From NCBI GenBank assembly GCA_035645695.1, contig DASQMC010000027.1:1-64000 (forward strand): DNA of 64,000 bases. Direction: 5' to 3'. Below the pieces are notes generated by a model. That model was not told the DNA's origin. It made no database searches and worked only from the letters and a program-made list of their open reading frames with translations. Positions 39,954 to 49,880 of this stretch are shown here, piece by piece (position 1 is the first letter of the stretch; each line of letters opens with the position of its first letter). The translations under genes and the position numbers were made by a program. This DNA comes from JAIVJZ01 sp035645695. Lineage in GTDB: Bacteria; Acidobacteriota; Blastocatellia; Pyrinomonadales; Pyrinomonadaceae.

Positions 39954-42725
39954 TTAACGTACGACTTCCGAAGGCCGCCTGTGCTCCGCGTCAACACTCG
40001 TCGTGGCGACTGAGGCGGCGGCGCGCTGCATGTGGGCGACGACGAAACGGATCATGCGATAACTGATATCGCGGGGCAGCGCATCGCGCAGGGGCTTGAG
40101 GCGTTCGCCGCCGAGACGGCGCACGGCCTCTTCGATGAGCGCGCGGTCGAGAGCGTTGACGTGCTGCGAGATGTCGAAGGGACGGCCTTCGAGGATACAG
40201 TCGGCGAGATGCTTTTCGACCGTCATTTCCGCGATGCCGCGCTCGTGGCTGATCTCTTCGATGGTCATGCCCGCTTCGTAGAAGGCATATGTCTCGTCAA
40301 TCGTGCTGACGCGCGGCGCGTTGACTTCCGCCCTCGCTCCCGCACCGGAAACGGGTCGCGGGGCGCGCGAACCGGAGGGCGACGGTTGAGCGGCGGCCGC
40401 GACGGACGGCAGCGCGAGTTCGACGGAGGCGCGTTCGTGCATCACGTCGTTGCCGAGAGCGGTGATGGAGATGGTCGGATAATTGCCGCCCGTGACGCTG
40501 AGCGCGCCCGCGGCGACGAGCGCGTCGATGTAGAGCAGTATCTCGTCCTGCGTCATATTGGAGAGGATGCCGTAGGTCGAGAGGCGTTCAAGGCCGAACT
40601 GTGAGATTTTGGCCGAGCGGGAACCGCGCAACGTGGCGGCCAGAATAGCCTTGCCGTAGCGTCCGCCCATGCGCGCCGCGCACGCGAGGATTTTGCGCAC
40701 GCACAACGTTTCGTCCTGCCCGAGCGGGCGCGCCTCCCTGATCCGCACGAGGTTGTTAGACTCCGCGCCGCCGAAACTCTCCGCCTCGCGTCGCCTGTGC
40801 TCGGCGAGCGATTGCCGGTCGAGCTCGTTATCCAGATCGCTCGCAAAGGGCGTGTTTTCGATGACGAACTTGTCGAGCCGCGTTCGCGGAGACGCGGGGG
40901 TCGTCGCCCGGTCGCGCGACGCGGCGAAGGGCGATTCCTCGTCGTGGAAGCCGCTCCCCGGCTCCTCGACGTAGTGTTCGATGTCGCGCTCGGTGGCGGC
41001 GGGGGGGGCGGGCTGCACGGCCTCCTTCGTGCAGACGCCGCAGGAGCCGCAGGCCGGTTTGTGCGAGCGGTCGCCGAAGTAGTCGAGTATAAATGCGCGA
41101 TAGCAGTGGTCTGCATAGCAGAAGCTGATCATCTCGCGGAGTTTGCGTTGTTCGAGCGCGGCGCGGCGGGCGAGGTCTTGCGGGCGGATGCGCAGTTGCG
41201 AGACGGGTCGCTCGTCGAGCATTTGGAGCCCGCGAGTGCGCCGCGCCGACTTGTAGGAGATGACGCCCGCCGCCGTCAGAGACGAAAGCGAGCGGCGCAC
41301 CGAGGCGAGGTCGAGCCCGACGGTTTCGGCAAATTCGCTCGTATCAATTTCGATGTCGGCGCGTTCGTTTAGATCGTAGCCGCCGATCAAAGCGAACAAC
41401 ACCTGCTTGTCGCGCCCGCTGCGTTTCGCGCCCACGGTTTCGCGCGCGAGGTGCGGCGGCATCAGCAGGCGGGTCGCGGCGCGATTCTCGGCGGCCGCGC
41501 CGCGCTCGATGTGTCCGGCCTTTTCCAGAATGATCAGCGCGGACTGCACGGCCATCTCGTTACGCACGCTGGCGCGCGCGGCGATCTCGCGCGTCGAGAG
41601 TTCGATGTGCTGCTGGCGGGTTGCGACGAGCGTCTCGTAAACCTTCGCGATGAGTTCGGGCGGCGGATACGACCCTTCGATGAAAAAATCCTGCGTGCGC
41701 TTGTCGGCGTAGTTGAACAGGAGGACGCATTCGGAGGGCAGCCCGTCGCGGCCGGCGCGGCCGATCTCCTGATAGTAGGCTTCGATGGAACCGGGCAGGT
41801 GATAGTGAATGACGAAGCGTATGTCGGCCTTGTCGATGCCCATGCCGAAGGCGTTCGTGGCGACGATCATCTGGACGCGCCCGGACATGAAATCGTCCTG
41901 CGCGCGCGTGCGCTCCGCCTCTTCCATCCCGGCGTGATAGGCGACGACGCTCAAACCAGCATCCTTTAAACGCCGCGCCACCTGTTCGACCGACTTGCGC
42001 GTCGAAGAGTAGATGATGCCCGAACCGCCGTCGGCCTTAGCGGCGAGCGATTTGACGTGGGCAATCTTCTCGCGCTCCTTCTGAGTGTGGACGACGCGGA
42101 TCGAGAGGTTGGGGCGGTCGAAGCCGGAGACAAAGGCGCGCGGCTCTCTGAGGCCGAGTTGTTCGATGATGTCTGCGCGGACGTGCGGCGTGGCGGTCGC
42201 GGTCAGAGCGACGACCTGCGGCCGCCCGATCTCTTCGACGGCCGCCTTGAGCCGGAGGAAGTCGGGGCGAAAATCGTGTCCCCACGTCGAGACGCAATGC
42301 GCTTCGTCCACGGCGAAGAGCGAGACGTTGACGCTCTTCAACGCCTCGACGAAATGCGCGCTGCGAAAGCGTTCCGGCGCGACGTAGACGAGTTTATATT
42401 TGCCCTGCCGGATGCCTGCGATGCGCGCCTTCTGTTCCTCGAAATCCACGGAACTGTTGATGAAGGTGGCGGGGAGATTGCGCGCGTGCAGCGCATCGAC
42501 CTGATCCTTCATCAAGGCGATGAGGGGCGAGACGACGATGGTCGCCCCCACGTTCATCAGCGCGGGGAGTTGGAAACAGAGCGACTTGCCGCCGCCCGTC
42601 GGCATGACGACGACGGTGTCGTGACCGGCGAGGACGGCTTCGACGACTTCGCGTTGGCCTTCGCGGAAAGTCTCAAAACCGAAATGTTCGCGCAGGGCGG
42701 CGAGGGCTGAATCGAGATTTGGCAT
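39954..42725 (-). CDS. recQ: ATP-dependent DNA helicase RecQ, long form
   Basis: RecQ unwinds recombination and fork structures. Walker A MPTGGGKS is at 41-48, followed by AVDEAHCVSTWGHDFRP and QEIGRAGRDG (motif VI). The zinc cluster CYADHCYRAFILDYFGD...CGSCGVC follows. Beyond residue 600 are a disordered acidic stretch, a winged-helix-like region (YGKAILAATLRGSRSAKISQFGLERLSTYG) and a C-terminal helix-turn-helix unit (TYAFYEAGMTIEEISHERGIAEMTVEKHLADCI). I started at MPNLDSALAALREHFG (42725). It has 923 residues against about 600 for E. coli RecQ. Confidence 0.95.
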   Translation of the reverse strand: MPNLDSALAALREHFGFETFREGQREVVEAVLAGHDTVVVMPTGGGKSLCFQLPALMNVGATIVVSPLIALMKDQVDALHARNLPATFINSSVDFEEQKARIAGIRQGKYKLVYVAPERFRSAHFVEALKSVNVSLFAVDEAHCVSTWGHDFRPDFLRLKAAVEEIGRPQVVALTATATPHVRADIIEQLGLREPRAFVSGFDRPNLSIRVVHTQKEREKIAHVKSLAAKADGGSGIIYSSTRKSVEQVARRLKDAGLSVVAYHAGMEEAERTRAQDDFMSGRVQMIVATNAFGMGIDKADIRFVIHYHLPGSIEAYYQEIGRAGRDGLPSECVLLFNYADKRTQDFFIEGSYPPPELIAKVYETLVATRQQHIELSTREIAARASVRNEMAVQSALIILEKAGHIERGAAAENRAATRLLMPPHLARETVGAKRSGRDKQVLFALIGGYDLNERADIEIDTSEFAETVGLDLASVRRSLSSLTAAGVISYKSARRTRGLQMLDERPVSQLRIRPQDLARRAALEQRKLREMISFCYADHCYRAFILDYFGDRSHKPACGSCGVCTKEAVQPAPPAATERDIEHYVEEPGSGFHDEESPFAASRDRATTPASPRTRLDKFVIENTPFASDLDNELDRQSLAEHRRREAESFGGAESNNLVRIREARPLGQDETLCVRKILACAARMGGRYGKAILAATLRGSRSAKISQFGLERLSTYGILSNMTQDEILLYIDALVAAGALSVTGGNYPTISITALGNDVMHERASVELALPSVAAAAQPSPSGSRAPRPVSGAGARAEVNAPRVSTIDETYAFYEAGMTIEEISHERGIAEMTVEKHLADCILEGRPFDISQHVNALDRALIEEAVRRLGGERLKPLRDALPRDISYRMIRFVVAHMQRAAASVATTSVDAEHRRPSEVVR

Positions 42726-42870
42726 CACGGGTAAATTCTTGCGGGCTTTAACAGCCGGAGACACCCTTGATTTTACCGCAAAGGCGAGGCGGAGGGTTAA
42801 TCGCGAACGGTTAACCGCCAAGGGTGGAAAGCGTTGACGAACGACCGGCGACGGCTAGAAATTGCTTTCG

Positions 42871-42905
42871 TCTATTTACGATTTACGATTCACGATTTAC
42901 GATTA
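42871..42905 (+). repeat. One-armed heptamer array (TTTACGA)
   Basis: Four units TTTACGA, TTTACGA, TTCACGA, TTTACGA in the promoter-proximal region of the next gene, with no inverted arm. The unit matches the right arm of the element at 3641-3715. It may be a half-element. Confidence 0.7.
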
Positions 42906-42912
42906 CTTTCAG

Positions 42913-43482
42913 ATGGCTAAAAGCGAATGGAAAGCGCGGACGAAGCACGATCTGATGATCGAGGTGTGGGAGCATCTGGATTGCGAGACCGTGGGCGCAA
43001 GCGAGTTGGAGGCGATCTTGGCGGCGGTGCGCGAGCGTTTCGGCGAGGGCGCAGAGGAGAGCCCGGCGAGTGTGGCGCGCCTGCTCGCCGACGAGGGCGC
43101 GGAGTTGCGCCACGCCGAGGTGTTGGAGATGGACGCGCGCTGGCGCAGCGCCGACCCTCACGACGCGATGTTTCGCAACGTCCTGAAGTTCTCAAACTTC
43201 GAGGAGGCAGCCGCTTCGATCAAGCGGCTGGATAATTTGCGCCGCCAGTTCAAGCGCAAGAAGGACGCGGAAGGATTGCGCCGCGTGCAGGAGACGGTCT
43301 TGAAGGGCAAGCAGCGCGCGCAGATGATCGCGCGCAACCCTTCGGTCAACGAGCGCAAGCGCGCCGAGAAAGAAGAGATCGCCGAATGGTTCACGGTCTG
43401 GCTCCGGCAGCCGGAGATATTCGAGGATTGGCTGCACCTGCGCAGGCGCGCGAAAGACTACCGCGAACGCTTCGGCGATTAG
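42913..43482 (+). CDS. Conserved-looking helical protein of unknown function
   Basis: The 189-residue product begins MAKSEWKARTKHDLMIEVWEHLDCETVGASELEAI. It is charged, mostly helical and Arg-rich in its second half (NLRRQFKRKKDAEGLRRVQETVLKGKQRAQ), with no signal peptide or membrane segment. I chose the ATG at 42913; an earlier in-frame start would translate the heptamer array. It lies divergent from recQ, and the basic helices suggest nucleic-acid contact, but I do not recognise a family. Confidence 0.8.
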   Translation: MAKSEWKARTKHDLMIEVWEHLDCETVGASELEAILAAVRERFGEGAEESPASVARLLADEGAELRHAEVLEMDARWRSADPHDAMFRNVLKFSNFEEAAASIKRLDNLRRQFKRKKDAEGLRRVQETVLKGKQRAQMIARNPSVNERKRAEKEEIAEWFTVWLRQPEIFEDWLHLRRRAKDYRERFGD

Positions 43483-43621
43483 TGTCGCGGTGGCAGCAGG
43501 CCGCGTGTCTCTGACGCGTTATGAGTGCGGTCGGGATCGGCGTTAAGATAGTTCAGGCAACTCTCCCTTAAATTTCAACAGTCGAACAGCAAATTGGATA
43601 GCCCAACTTTGGAGGAAGTGT

Positions 43622-45511
43622 ATGAAACTGTCTTACAGGTCGGCGCGGCGGTCGGGCAGCGTCGCCGTACTGTTATCGTTAATTTTATTATGTCACGGCG
43701 CGACGCTCGCGCAGACGCCTCGGGCGGGGAATAGACAGGGCAAGACGCGACAGACGACCCCCGGCAAGGCGACGGTGGCTGAGGCCGGGCAGTTCGTCGC
43801 ACACGCCGAGCAGCGGCTCATGGAACTCGGCCTCAAAGTCAGCCGCGCAGGTTGGATACAGGCGAACTTCATCACGGACGACACCGAAGCGCTCGCCGCC
43901 GACGCGGACAACGAATTTACCGCCGCCGTCACGCAGTTGGCCGAACAGGCGACGCGCTTCGACGGGCTCAAACTTCCCTACGACACGGCGCGCAAGCTGC
44001 AACTATTGAAACTCGCATTGACCGTGCCCGCGCCGTCGAACCCGGCCGAGCGCACCGAGTTGACGAAGATCACCGCCTCCCTGTCGAGCGATTACGGGAA
44101 GGGGAAGTATTGCCCTGACGGTGCGGGCGGAAAATGCCTGACGCTTCAAGAGATGGAGCCGATCATGGCGAACAGCCGCGACCCGGAAGAATTGAAACGC
44201 ATCTGGCTCGGGTGGCACGCTATCTCGCCGCCCTTCAAACAGAAATACGCGCGCTTCGTCGTGCTCGGCAACAAGGGCGCGCGCGAGATGGGCTTCAAGG
44301 ACTTGGGGGCGTTGTGGCGTTCCAACTACGATATGAGTCCAGACGAGTTTGCCGCGGAGATGGAGCGGCTCTGGTTGCAAGTCAAACCGCTCTACGACTC
44401 GCTCCACACCTACACGCGCTGGAAGCTCGCGGAGAAATACGGCAAGCAACTCGTCCCTGAAAATGCCCCCATCCCTGCGCACCTGCTCGGTAACATGTGG
44501 AGCCAGACGTGGGGCAACATCTACCCGCTGCTCAAACCCGAAAAGGGCGACCCCGGTTACGACCTGACCAGGATACTCGTCGAGCGGAAAACCGACGCCC
44601 GCCAGATGGTGCGTTACGGCGAAGGTTTCTTCACCTCGCTCGGGCTTGAGCCGCTGCCGAAAACTTTCTGGGAGCGTTCGCTGTTCGTCAAACCGCAGGA
44701 CAGGGAAGTGGTCTGTCATGCGAGCGCATGGAGCCTCGACGCGCAGAAGGACGTGCGCCTCAAGATGTGCATCAAGATCACTGCGGAAGATTTCTCGGTC
44801 GTCCACCACGAACTCGGCCACAACTATTACCAGATGGCCTATGCGCCGCAAACGACGCTTTACCAGAACAGCGCGAACGACGGTTTTCACGAGGCCATCG
44901 GCGACGCCGTCGCGCTCTCGGTCACGCCGGAATATCTGAAGCAGATCAACCTGATCGACAAAGTGCCGGACGAGAGCGCCGACACGGGGCTGTTGTTGCG
45001 TCTCGCGCTCGACAAGGTGGCGTTCCTGCCCTTCGGCTACCTCGTCGATCAGTGGCGTTGGAAGGTGTTTTCGGGCGAGGTGACGCCGGAGAACTACAAC
45101 CGCGCGTGGTGGGAGTTGCGCACGAAGTATCAGGGCATTGCGCCGCCCTCCGCGCGCAGCGAAGCCGACTTCGACGCGGGCGCGAAGTATCACGTCCCGG
45201 CCAACACGCCTTACGCGCGCTACTTCCTCGCGGCCATACTCCAATTCCAGTTTCACCGCGCGCTCTGCCGCGAGGCGGGCTTCAAGGGGCCGCTCAACCG
45301 CTGCTCGATCTACGGCAACAAGGCTGCGGGCGCGAAACTCAAACAGATGCTCGCGATGGGGCAGAGCCGCCCGTGGCCGGAAGCCCTCAAAGCCCTCACC
45401 GGTGAAGACAAGATGGACGCCACCGCCATCATCGACTACTTCGCCCCGCTCAAACGCTGGCTCGACGAACAGAACGCGCGCCATGCGCGACAGACGGCCA
45501 CGACGAAGTAA
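43622..45511 (+). CDS. M2-family metallopeptidase (peptidyl-dipeptidase A / ACE-like)
   Basis: The 629-residue secreted enzyme has a signal peptide (MKLSYRSARRSGSVAVLLSLILLCHGATLAQ) and the zinc motif VVHHELGHNYYQMAY. The third zinc ligand is in FHEAIGDAVALS about 25 residues later. The C-terminal FQFHRALCREAGFKGPLNRC is typical of ACE. It removes C-terminal dipeptides. TGGAGGAAG precedes the ATG closely. A strong terminator follows. Confidence 0.94.
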   Translation: MKLSYRSARRSGSVAVLLSLILLCHGATLAQTPRAGNRQGKTRQTTPGKATVAEAGQFVAHAEQRLMELGLKVSRAGWIQANFITDDTEALAADADNEFTAAVTQLAEQATRFDGLKLPYDTARKLQLLKLALTVPAPSNPAERTELTKITASLSSDYGKGKYCPDGAGGKCLTLQEMEPIMANSRDPEELKRIWLGWHAISPPFKQKYARFVVLGNKGAREMGFKDLGALWRSNYDMSPDEFAAEMERLWLQVKPLYDSLHTYTRWKLAEKYGKQLVPENAPIPAHLLGNMWSQTWGNIYPLLKPEKGDPGYDLTRILVERKTDARQMVRYGEGFFTSLGLEPLPKTFWERSLFVKPQDREVVCHASAWSLDAQKDVRLKMCIKITAEDFSVVHHELGHNYYQMAYAPQTTLYQNSANDGFHEAIGDAVALSVTPEYLKQINLIDKVPDESADTGLLLRLALDKVAFLPFGYLVDQWRWKVFSGEVTPENYNRAWWELRTKYQGIAPPSARSEADFDAGAKYHVPANTPYARYFLAAILQFQFHRALCREAGFKGPLNRCSIYGNKAAGAKLKQMLAMGQSRPWPEALKALTGEDKMDATAIIDYFAPLKRWLDEQNARHARQTATTK

Positions 45512-45535
45512 ATAAACGCGGGTTCGGGATAAGCG

Positions 45536-45582
45536 ACAGGGGCGGCAGTACGCTTTTGCATACTGCCGCCCCTGTTATTTTT
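45536..45582 (+). terminator. Intrinsic terminator of the M2 peptidase gene
   Basis: A perfect 15-bp stem (45536-45550 with 45561-45575), a 10-base loop and a following TATTTTT tract. Confidence 0.92.
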
Positions 45583-45774
45583 CCCGGCTTCATTCAGCGG
45601 ATCGCAAGCCGCTATGGATGTAGTCGCATAAGATAGAGATGAGCCTGAACCACGAAGCGACACGGCACGATCCGTAAGGTAAGTTTCGGGTGCGGCCATA
45701 ATTAGCGAGGTGTAGCGTTGAACGATTGTCCGCGTGCGCGAGCTTAGGGAATCGCGGGCCTGCCCGGGCGAAGA

Positions 45775-46449
45775 TCACTCGTCCGGGTATTCGTCCGAGC
45801 CTTGCACCCACATGAAGGATTGGAGGTCGATCATGTCGCGGGGTTGCAGATCGCTCTGGTCGCGCCGGATGGTTTCGGCGAATTCGAGAAACCCGGCGTA
45901 AGTCTCCCATGAGGGGCGCGACTTGTAACGGAAGTCGAAGCCGTAGGCGCGCGCCGCGATGCGCGTGACGTTCGGCTTGAGGAAGATGTGCTTGTCGGGT
46001 TGTGCGATGAAGCCGAAGACCGTGACGAGCGGCCACGTCAGCACGCGCGTCTGTTTGCGCGGCAGCGCGTCCACCGTCTCGACCCAGCGCTCGAACTTTC
46101 GCGCCTCGCCCCCCGCGCCGTGAAGAAATTCGTAGAGACCCTCCGCGAAAAGGCGCGCGCCCTCATCCGACTTGATCGCATCGCGCAGAGCCATCTTCTC
46201 GAACGAGAAGATCATGCTGTGGCGACTGCGCTGCTCGACGCGAACGGCGCGCGCGGCCACCTCCGCGAACGCGCCCTCGCGCAGGAGACGGCGAAACTCT
46301 GTCTGCCCGAGCGACTCCGCCCAACGCTCGTGCGACTCCCACTTATAATCGCGCTCCCAGTTCAGGTAGGTCGCATCGGAGAAACCGCGCGGGAAGTATT
46401 TGAGGAACTTGCGGCGGCACGCGGCCGCGCCGGGATTGTGCGTGGACAC
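45775..46449 (-). CDS. Protein of unknown function
   Basis: I chose the GTG at 46449 (STHNPGAAACRRKFLKYFPRGFSDATYLNWERDYKWESH) because GGGAG lies about 10 bases upstream; the ATG at 46488 would add 13 residues. The 224-residue product has a central ArgPheGlu-type region and ends LQSFMWVQGSDEYPDE. Aromatic and Arg-rich throughout, no signal peptide or membrane helix. It has no domain I can name. It stands alone on the minus strand, convergent with the M2 peptidase. Confidence 0.72.
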   Translation of the reverse strand: MSTHNPGAAACRRKFLKYFPRGFSDATYLNWERDYKWESHERWAESLGQTEFRRLLREGAFAEVAARAVRVEQRSRHSMIFSFEKMALRDAIKSDEGARLFAEGLYEFLHGAGGEARKFERWVETVDALPRKQTRVLTWPLVTVFGFIAQPDKHIFLKPNVTRIAARAYGFDFRYKSRPSWETYAGFLEFAETIRRDQSDLQPRDMIDLQSFMWVQGSDEYPDE

Positions 46450-46597
46450 TGTTCTGATACTCCCTGTCGCGTCGGCCGTCCGTTGCATCGTGTGAACGTG
46501 TGAAGCCTGTTAGTCGCATCCCTGATGCCGCCAAATATCCCGCGCGCGCTAACAGCGCGCAGCCCGTTTCCGATAGGCTCACTTCCGAGTCATGCGT

Positions 46598-47158
46598 CTA
46601 TCCCAGCACGTCCGCCACGCCGACCGCCAGCCCGGCGATGGTGTGAGAGCGCGCTTCATCGCCACGCCCGAAGTTTACGATTGTTTGATACGCGCCATCG
46701 GCCAGTCCCGAATATATCTCGATCCGCTCTTCCGTCAGATTAACTACCCACGTCTCTCCGATTCCCGCCCTCGCATAGAGCGGCACTTTAACCTGCCGGT
46801 CGTAGGCCAATGTTGTGTCGGCGACTTCGATGATGAGAAGCACATCCGCCGGGGTCGGGTGAGCGTCCCGGTAAAAATCATCGCGCAGGCGGAGCAGGGC
46901 AAGATCGGGTTCAGGCTCGGAGAAATCGTTGAGCCGGATCGGGTCTTGGGTGCTGACGAGCGCGATGTCGCCGACGGTTCGATTTAAAAACCTGCCGAGG
47001 AATTTAACGCAAGCGGCATGACGGCTACCTATCGGCGACATTTCAATGATCTCTCCCTCGATCAACTCAAGGCGAGCGTCTTTCGTAAAGACGCCCGCCT
47101 CGCCCATGCGCTCAAACTCCGCCGCGCTGAAGTAATATTTGCTGATCGGGAGCGACAT
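46598..47158 (-). CDS. Uma2-family endonuclease (DUF820)
   Basis: PD-(D/E)XK-type proteins of this family are abundant in cyanobacteria and acidobacteria. The 186-residue protein has RLELIEGEIIEMSPIGSRHA near residues 29-48, EPEPDLALLRL near 81-91, and the core LLIIEVADTTLAYDRQVKVPLYARAGIGETWVVNL. The start is 3 bases from the EF-G paralogue stop, so they form one unit. The biological role of the family is not established. Confidence 0.9.
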   Translation of the reverse strand: MSLPISKYYFSAAEFERMGEAGVFTKDARLELIEGEIIEMSPIGSRHAACVKFLGRFLNRTVGDIALVSTQDPIRLNDFSEPEPDLALLRLRDDFYRDAHPTPADVLLIIEVADTTLAYDRQVKVPLYARAGIGETWVVNLTEERIEIYSGLADGAYQTIVNFGRGDEARSHTIAGLAVGVADVLG

Positions 47159-47161
47159 GGT

Positions 47162-49264
47162 TCAGTCCTCCTCTTCGCCTCTGATCCGGCCTTCGGCGCG
47201 CGCCTGTTCGACGATCTTGTGCGTGAGTTGGCCGGGAACCGGATCGTAGTGGGAGAACTCCATGTGGTAAGAGCCGCGCGCGGCCGTGATGGAGTTGAGT
47301 TTGGATTGGTAGTCGAGCATCTCGGCCATCGGAACCTGCGCTTTGATGACCTGATTCTTGCCGCGCATCTCCATGCCCTGCACGCGCCCGCGGCGCGCAT
47401 TGAGATCGCCCATGATGTCGCCGCTCGCCTCGACCGGCGCGACCACTTCAACGTCCATGACGGGTTCGAGCAGCGAGGGCTTCACCTTCTCAATCGCCGC
47501 GCGGAACGCCTTGCGACCGGCGGCGCGAAAACTGTGTTCGTCCGAATCGACGTTGTGGTATGAGCCGTCTATGAGCGTGACTTTGAAATCCACGAGCGGG
47601 TAGCCCGCGATTGCGCCGCCGGCCGCCGCCTCGATGATGCCTTTCTCGATGGCGGGGCGGAACTGCTGCGGCACGCTTCCGCCGAAAATCTTGTCAACGA
47701 ACTCGAAGCCCGCGCCGCGCTCCAGCGGCTCGAAGACGACTTTGCAGTCGCCGAACTGGCCGCGCCCGCCGGTCTGCTTCTTGTGCCTGCCCTGCACCTC
47801 CGCGCGCTGTGTGATCGTCTCTTTGTAGGGGACTTTCGGCGGGTGGAGCGCAACTTCGACGTGATAACGATCCTTCAACTTCTGCACGACCGTCTCGACG
47901 TGCAACTGGCCTGAGCCGGAGAGGATGAACTCTTTCGTCTGCGCGTCGCGCGTGAAGTGGAGGCCGGGGTCTTCTTCCAGAATCTTGTGCAACGCGACGC
48001 TGATCTTCTCCTCGTCCTGACGGGATTTCGGTTCGATGGCGAAGGCGATGGCGGCTTCCGGGTATTGAAGCGCGTCGTAGACGATGGGTGCGGAGCGCTC
48101 TGCGAGCGTGTCGCCCGTCTGCGTCTCCCTGAGTTTGACGCAGGCGATGATGTCGCCCGCGCCCGCTTCTTCCACCTTGTCGAGTTGCTTGCCCTGCATC
48201 GAGTGGAGCATGCCGAGCCGTTCGGTCGTGCCGCGCGTCGTGTTCAGGACGGTGGCATCGTGTTTGATGTGGCCGCTGATGACTTTCATGATCGTGATGC
48301 GGCCGGCAAAAGGGTCTGCGACGGTGCGGAAGACGTAGGCCGAGAAGGGTTCACTCTCGTTGTACCTGCGCGCGAGCGTTTCGGCTCCGGCGTCCGTGCT
48401 GGCGTGTCCGTGCTCGGCTTCGTGCGCGTCGGGCGCGGGCGCGTAGTCGATGATGCCTTCGAGCAAACTTTGCAGGCCGACGAGCGTCAGGCTCGAACAG
48501 GCGAAGACCGGACACAATTTGCTCGCGGCGATGGCCTTCGAGATGTTGGGGATGATGTCGGCCTCTTCTAGCGTGCCGTTCTCGAAATACTTCTCCATCA
48601 GCGCGTCGTCCGATTCGGCGATGACTTCGATGAGGCGTTCGCGTTCGCGTTCCGCCACGTCGCGTCCGTCTTCCGGTATCTCGCGCTCGGTTGCCTTGCC
48701 CGCCTCGTCGAACTCGTAAGCCTTCATGTGGACGATGTCCACCACGCCTTTGAAACCCGCCTCTTTGCCGATAGGGAGTGTGAAGGGAACGATGGCGCGG
48801 CTGAAGGTGTGGCGCGCGCTGTCTAATGCCGCTCCGAAATCGGCGCGCTCCTTGTCGAGTTTGTTGATGACCATGATGCGCGGCACGATGAACTCGTTGG
48901 CGTAGGCCCAGGTCTTCTCCGTCTGCACTTCGACGCCGTTCACGCCATCGACGACGACGAGCGCGCAATCGGCGACGCGAAGCGCGGGGCGTGCGTGCGC
49001 GACGAAGGCGGCGTAGCCGGGCGTGTCTATGAAGTTGATCTTGTGATCGCGGAATTCGAGGTGCGCGAGCGAGGTGTTCAAGGTGATCTGGCGCGCGATG
49101 GCGTCCTCCTCATAGTCGGTGACGGTGGTGCCTTCGGCGACTTTGCCCCAGCGCGGGGTCGCGCCGGTCACGTAGAGGAGGGAACTGACGAGTTGGGTTT
49201 TGCCCGCGTCGCCGTGGCCGATGACGGCGAGGTTGCGAATCTGGTTGGTCGGATAAACTTTCAT
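47162..49264 (-). CDS. Elongation factor G paralogue (EF-G-like GTPase)
   Basis: The 700-residue protein has all EF-G domains. The P-loop GHGDAGKT is at 16-23, G3 DTPGYAAF, and G4 NKLDKERADF. Domains III-V end LDYQSKLNSITAARGSYHMEFSHYDPVPGQL. The P-loop and overall divergence (IRNLAVIGHGDAGKTQLVSSLLYVTG) place it with the second EF-G-like group rather than canonical fusA, which is normally beside rpsG/tuf. Its role (recycling, stress, or a specialised ribosome) is unknown. The Uma2 gene follows immediately. Confidence 0.9.
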   Translation of the reverse strand: MKVYPTNQIRNLAVIGHGDAGKTQLVSSLLYVTGATPRWGKVAEGTTVTDYEEDAIARQITLNTSLAHLEFRDHKINFIDTPGYAAFVAHARPALRVADCALVVVDGVNGVEVQTEKTWAYANEFIVPRIMVINKLDKERADFGAALDSARHTFSRAIVPFTLPIGKEAGFKGVVDIVHMKAYEFDEAGKATEREIPEDGRDVAERERERLIEVIAESDDALMEKYFENGTLEEADIIPNISKAIAASKLCPVFACSSLTLVGLQSLLEGIIDYAPAPDAHEAEHGHASTDAGAETLARRYNESEPFSAYVFRTVADPFAGRITIMKVISGHIKHDATVLNTTRGTTERLGMLHSMQGKQLDKVEEAGAGDIIACVKLRETQTGDTLAERSAPIVYDALQYPEAAIAFAIEPKSRQDEEKISVALHKILEEDPGLHFTRDAQTKEFILSGSGQLHVETVVQKLKDRYHVEVALHPPKVPYKETITQRAEVQGRHKKQTGGRGQFGDCKVVFEPLERGAGFEFVDKIFGGSVPQQFRPAIEKGIIEAAAGGAIAGYPLVDFKVTLIDGSYHNVDSDEHSFRAAGRKAFRAAIEKVKPSLLEPVMDVEVVAPVEASGDIMGDLNARRGRVQGMEMRGKNQVIKAQVPMAEMLDYQSKLNSITAARGSYHMEFSHYDPVPGQLTHKIVEQARAEGRIRGEEED

Positions 49265-49592
49265 AGGCGGAAGAAAAGCATCCTTTCAGAGGGATTGAAG
49301 TGCGCCGAGAAGATGCGAGCCGCTGTTGGGCTGACAGAACCAGCGTAAAAGAGTGGCGGCATCGCGCTCCGGGTGTAGGGGGAATTTATCCGAGCAAAGG
49401 GGGGAAAGCAAGCGGGCGCGGGAGGGCGAGAGCGACGCGGAAAAGGTAAAAGGTAAAAATTTTAAGTAAAGATAAAGGGAGAAGAATTTCCCTGTCTAAA
49501 ACCCTATCTCACCTGATGCTGAGGCTCCCCAAGTGTCCACGGATAGCATATACTTTTATTGGGGTGAATTTTCGCAAAGGAGGTTGAAGCTT
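49265..49592 (+). other. Intergenic region between the EF-G paralogue and a coiled-coil gene
   Basis: About 330 bases. It contains a G/A-rich run with AAAAGGT repeats (49440-49470) and a CATATACTTTT stretch near 49545-49555 that could act as a -10. An excellent AAAGGAGGT ribosome-binding site ends it at 49576-49584. I see no ORF or RNA gene. Confidence 0.5.
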
Positions 49593-49880
49593 ATGACTGA
49601 CGAAGAGAGGCAACGGCAAATGGATTTCATCTTACAGCAACAGGCGCAACTCACTGTCTCCATGAGTCAATTGACGGAGAAGGTTGATCGGCTATCTGAC
49701 AAAGTTGATCGGACGGCCGACAGCGTTAACGCGCTTCTCGCCATCGCGGAGATTCATGATCAAGAGATCAAGGCAACCGACGAAAAGCTGAAGGCGACCG
49801 ACGAAAGGCTGAACGCTCTGGTGAACGTAGTAGAGCGTTACATCACGGGGCGCAACGGGCAGGAAGGCGGAGCGAGATGA
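49593..49880 (+). CDS. Small coiled-coil protein
   Basis: The ATG at 49593 follows a perfect AAAGGAGGT by 8 bases. The 95-residue protein is one long charged helix (MTDEERQRQMDFILQQQAQLTVSMSQ...). It has repeated SQLTEKVDRLSDKVDRTADSV and KATDEKLKATDERLNAL heptads, consistent with a parallel coiled coil. An in-frame start at 49533 lacks a ribosome-binding site. The stop overlaps the next gene by ATGA. Confidence 0.8.
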   Translation: MTDEERQRQMDFILQQQAQLTVSMSQLTEKVDRLSDKVDRTADSVNALLAIAEIHDQEIKATDEKLKATDERLNALVNVVERYITGRNGQEGGAR

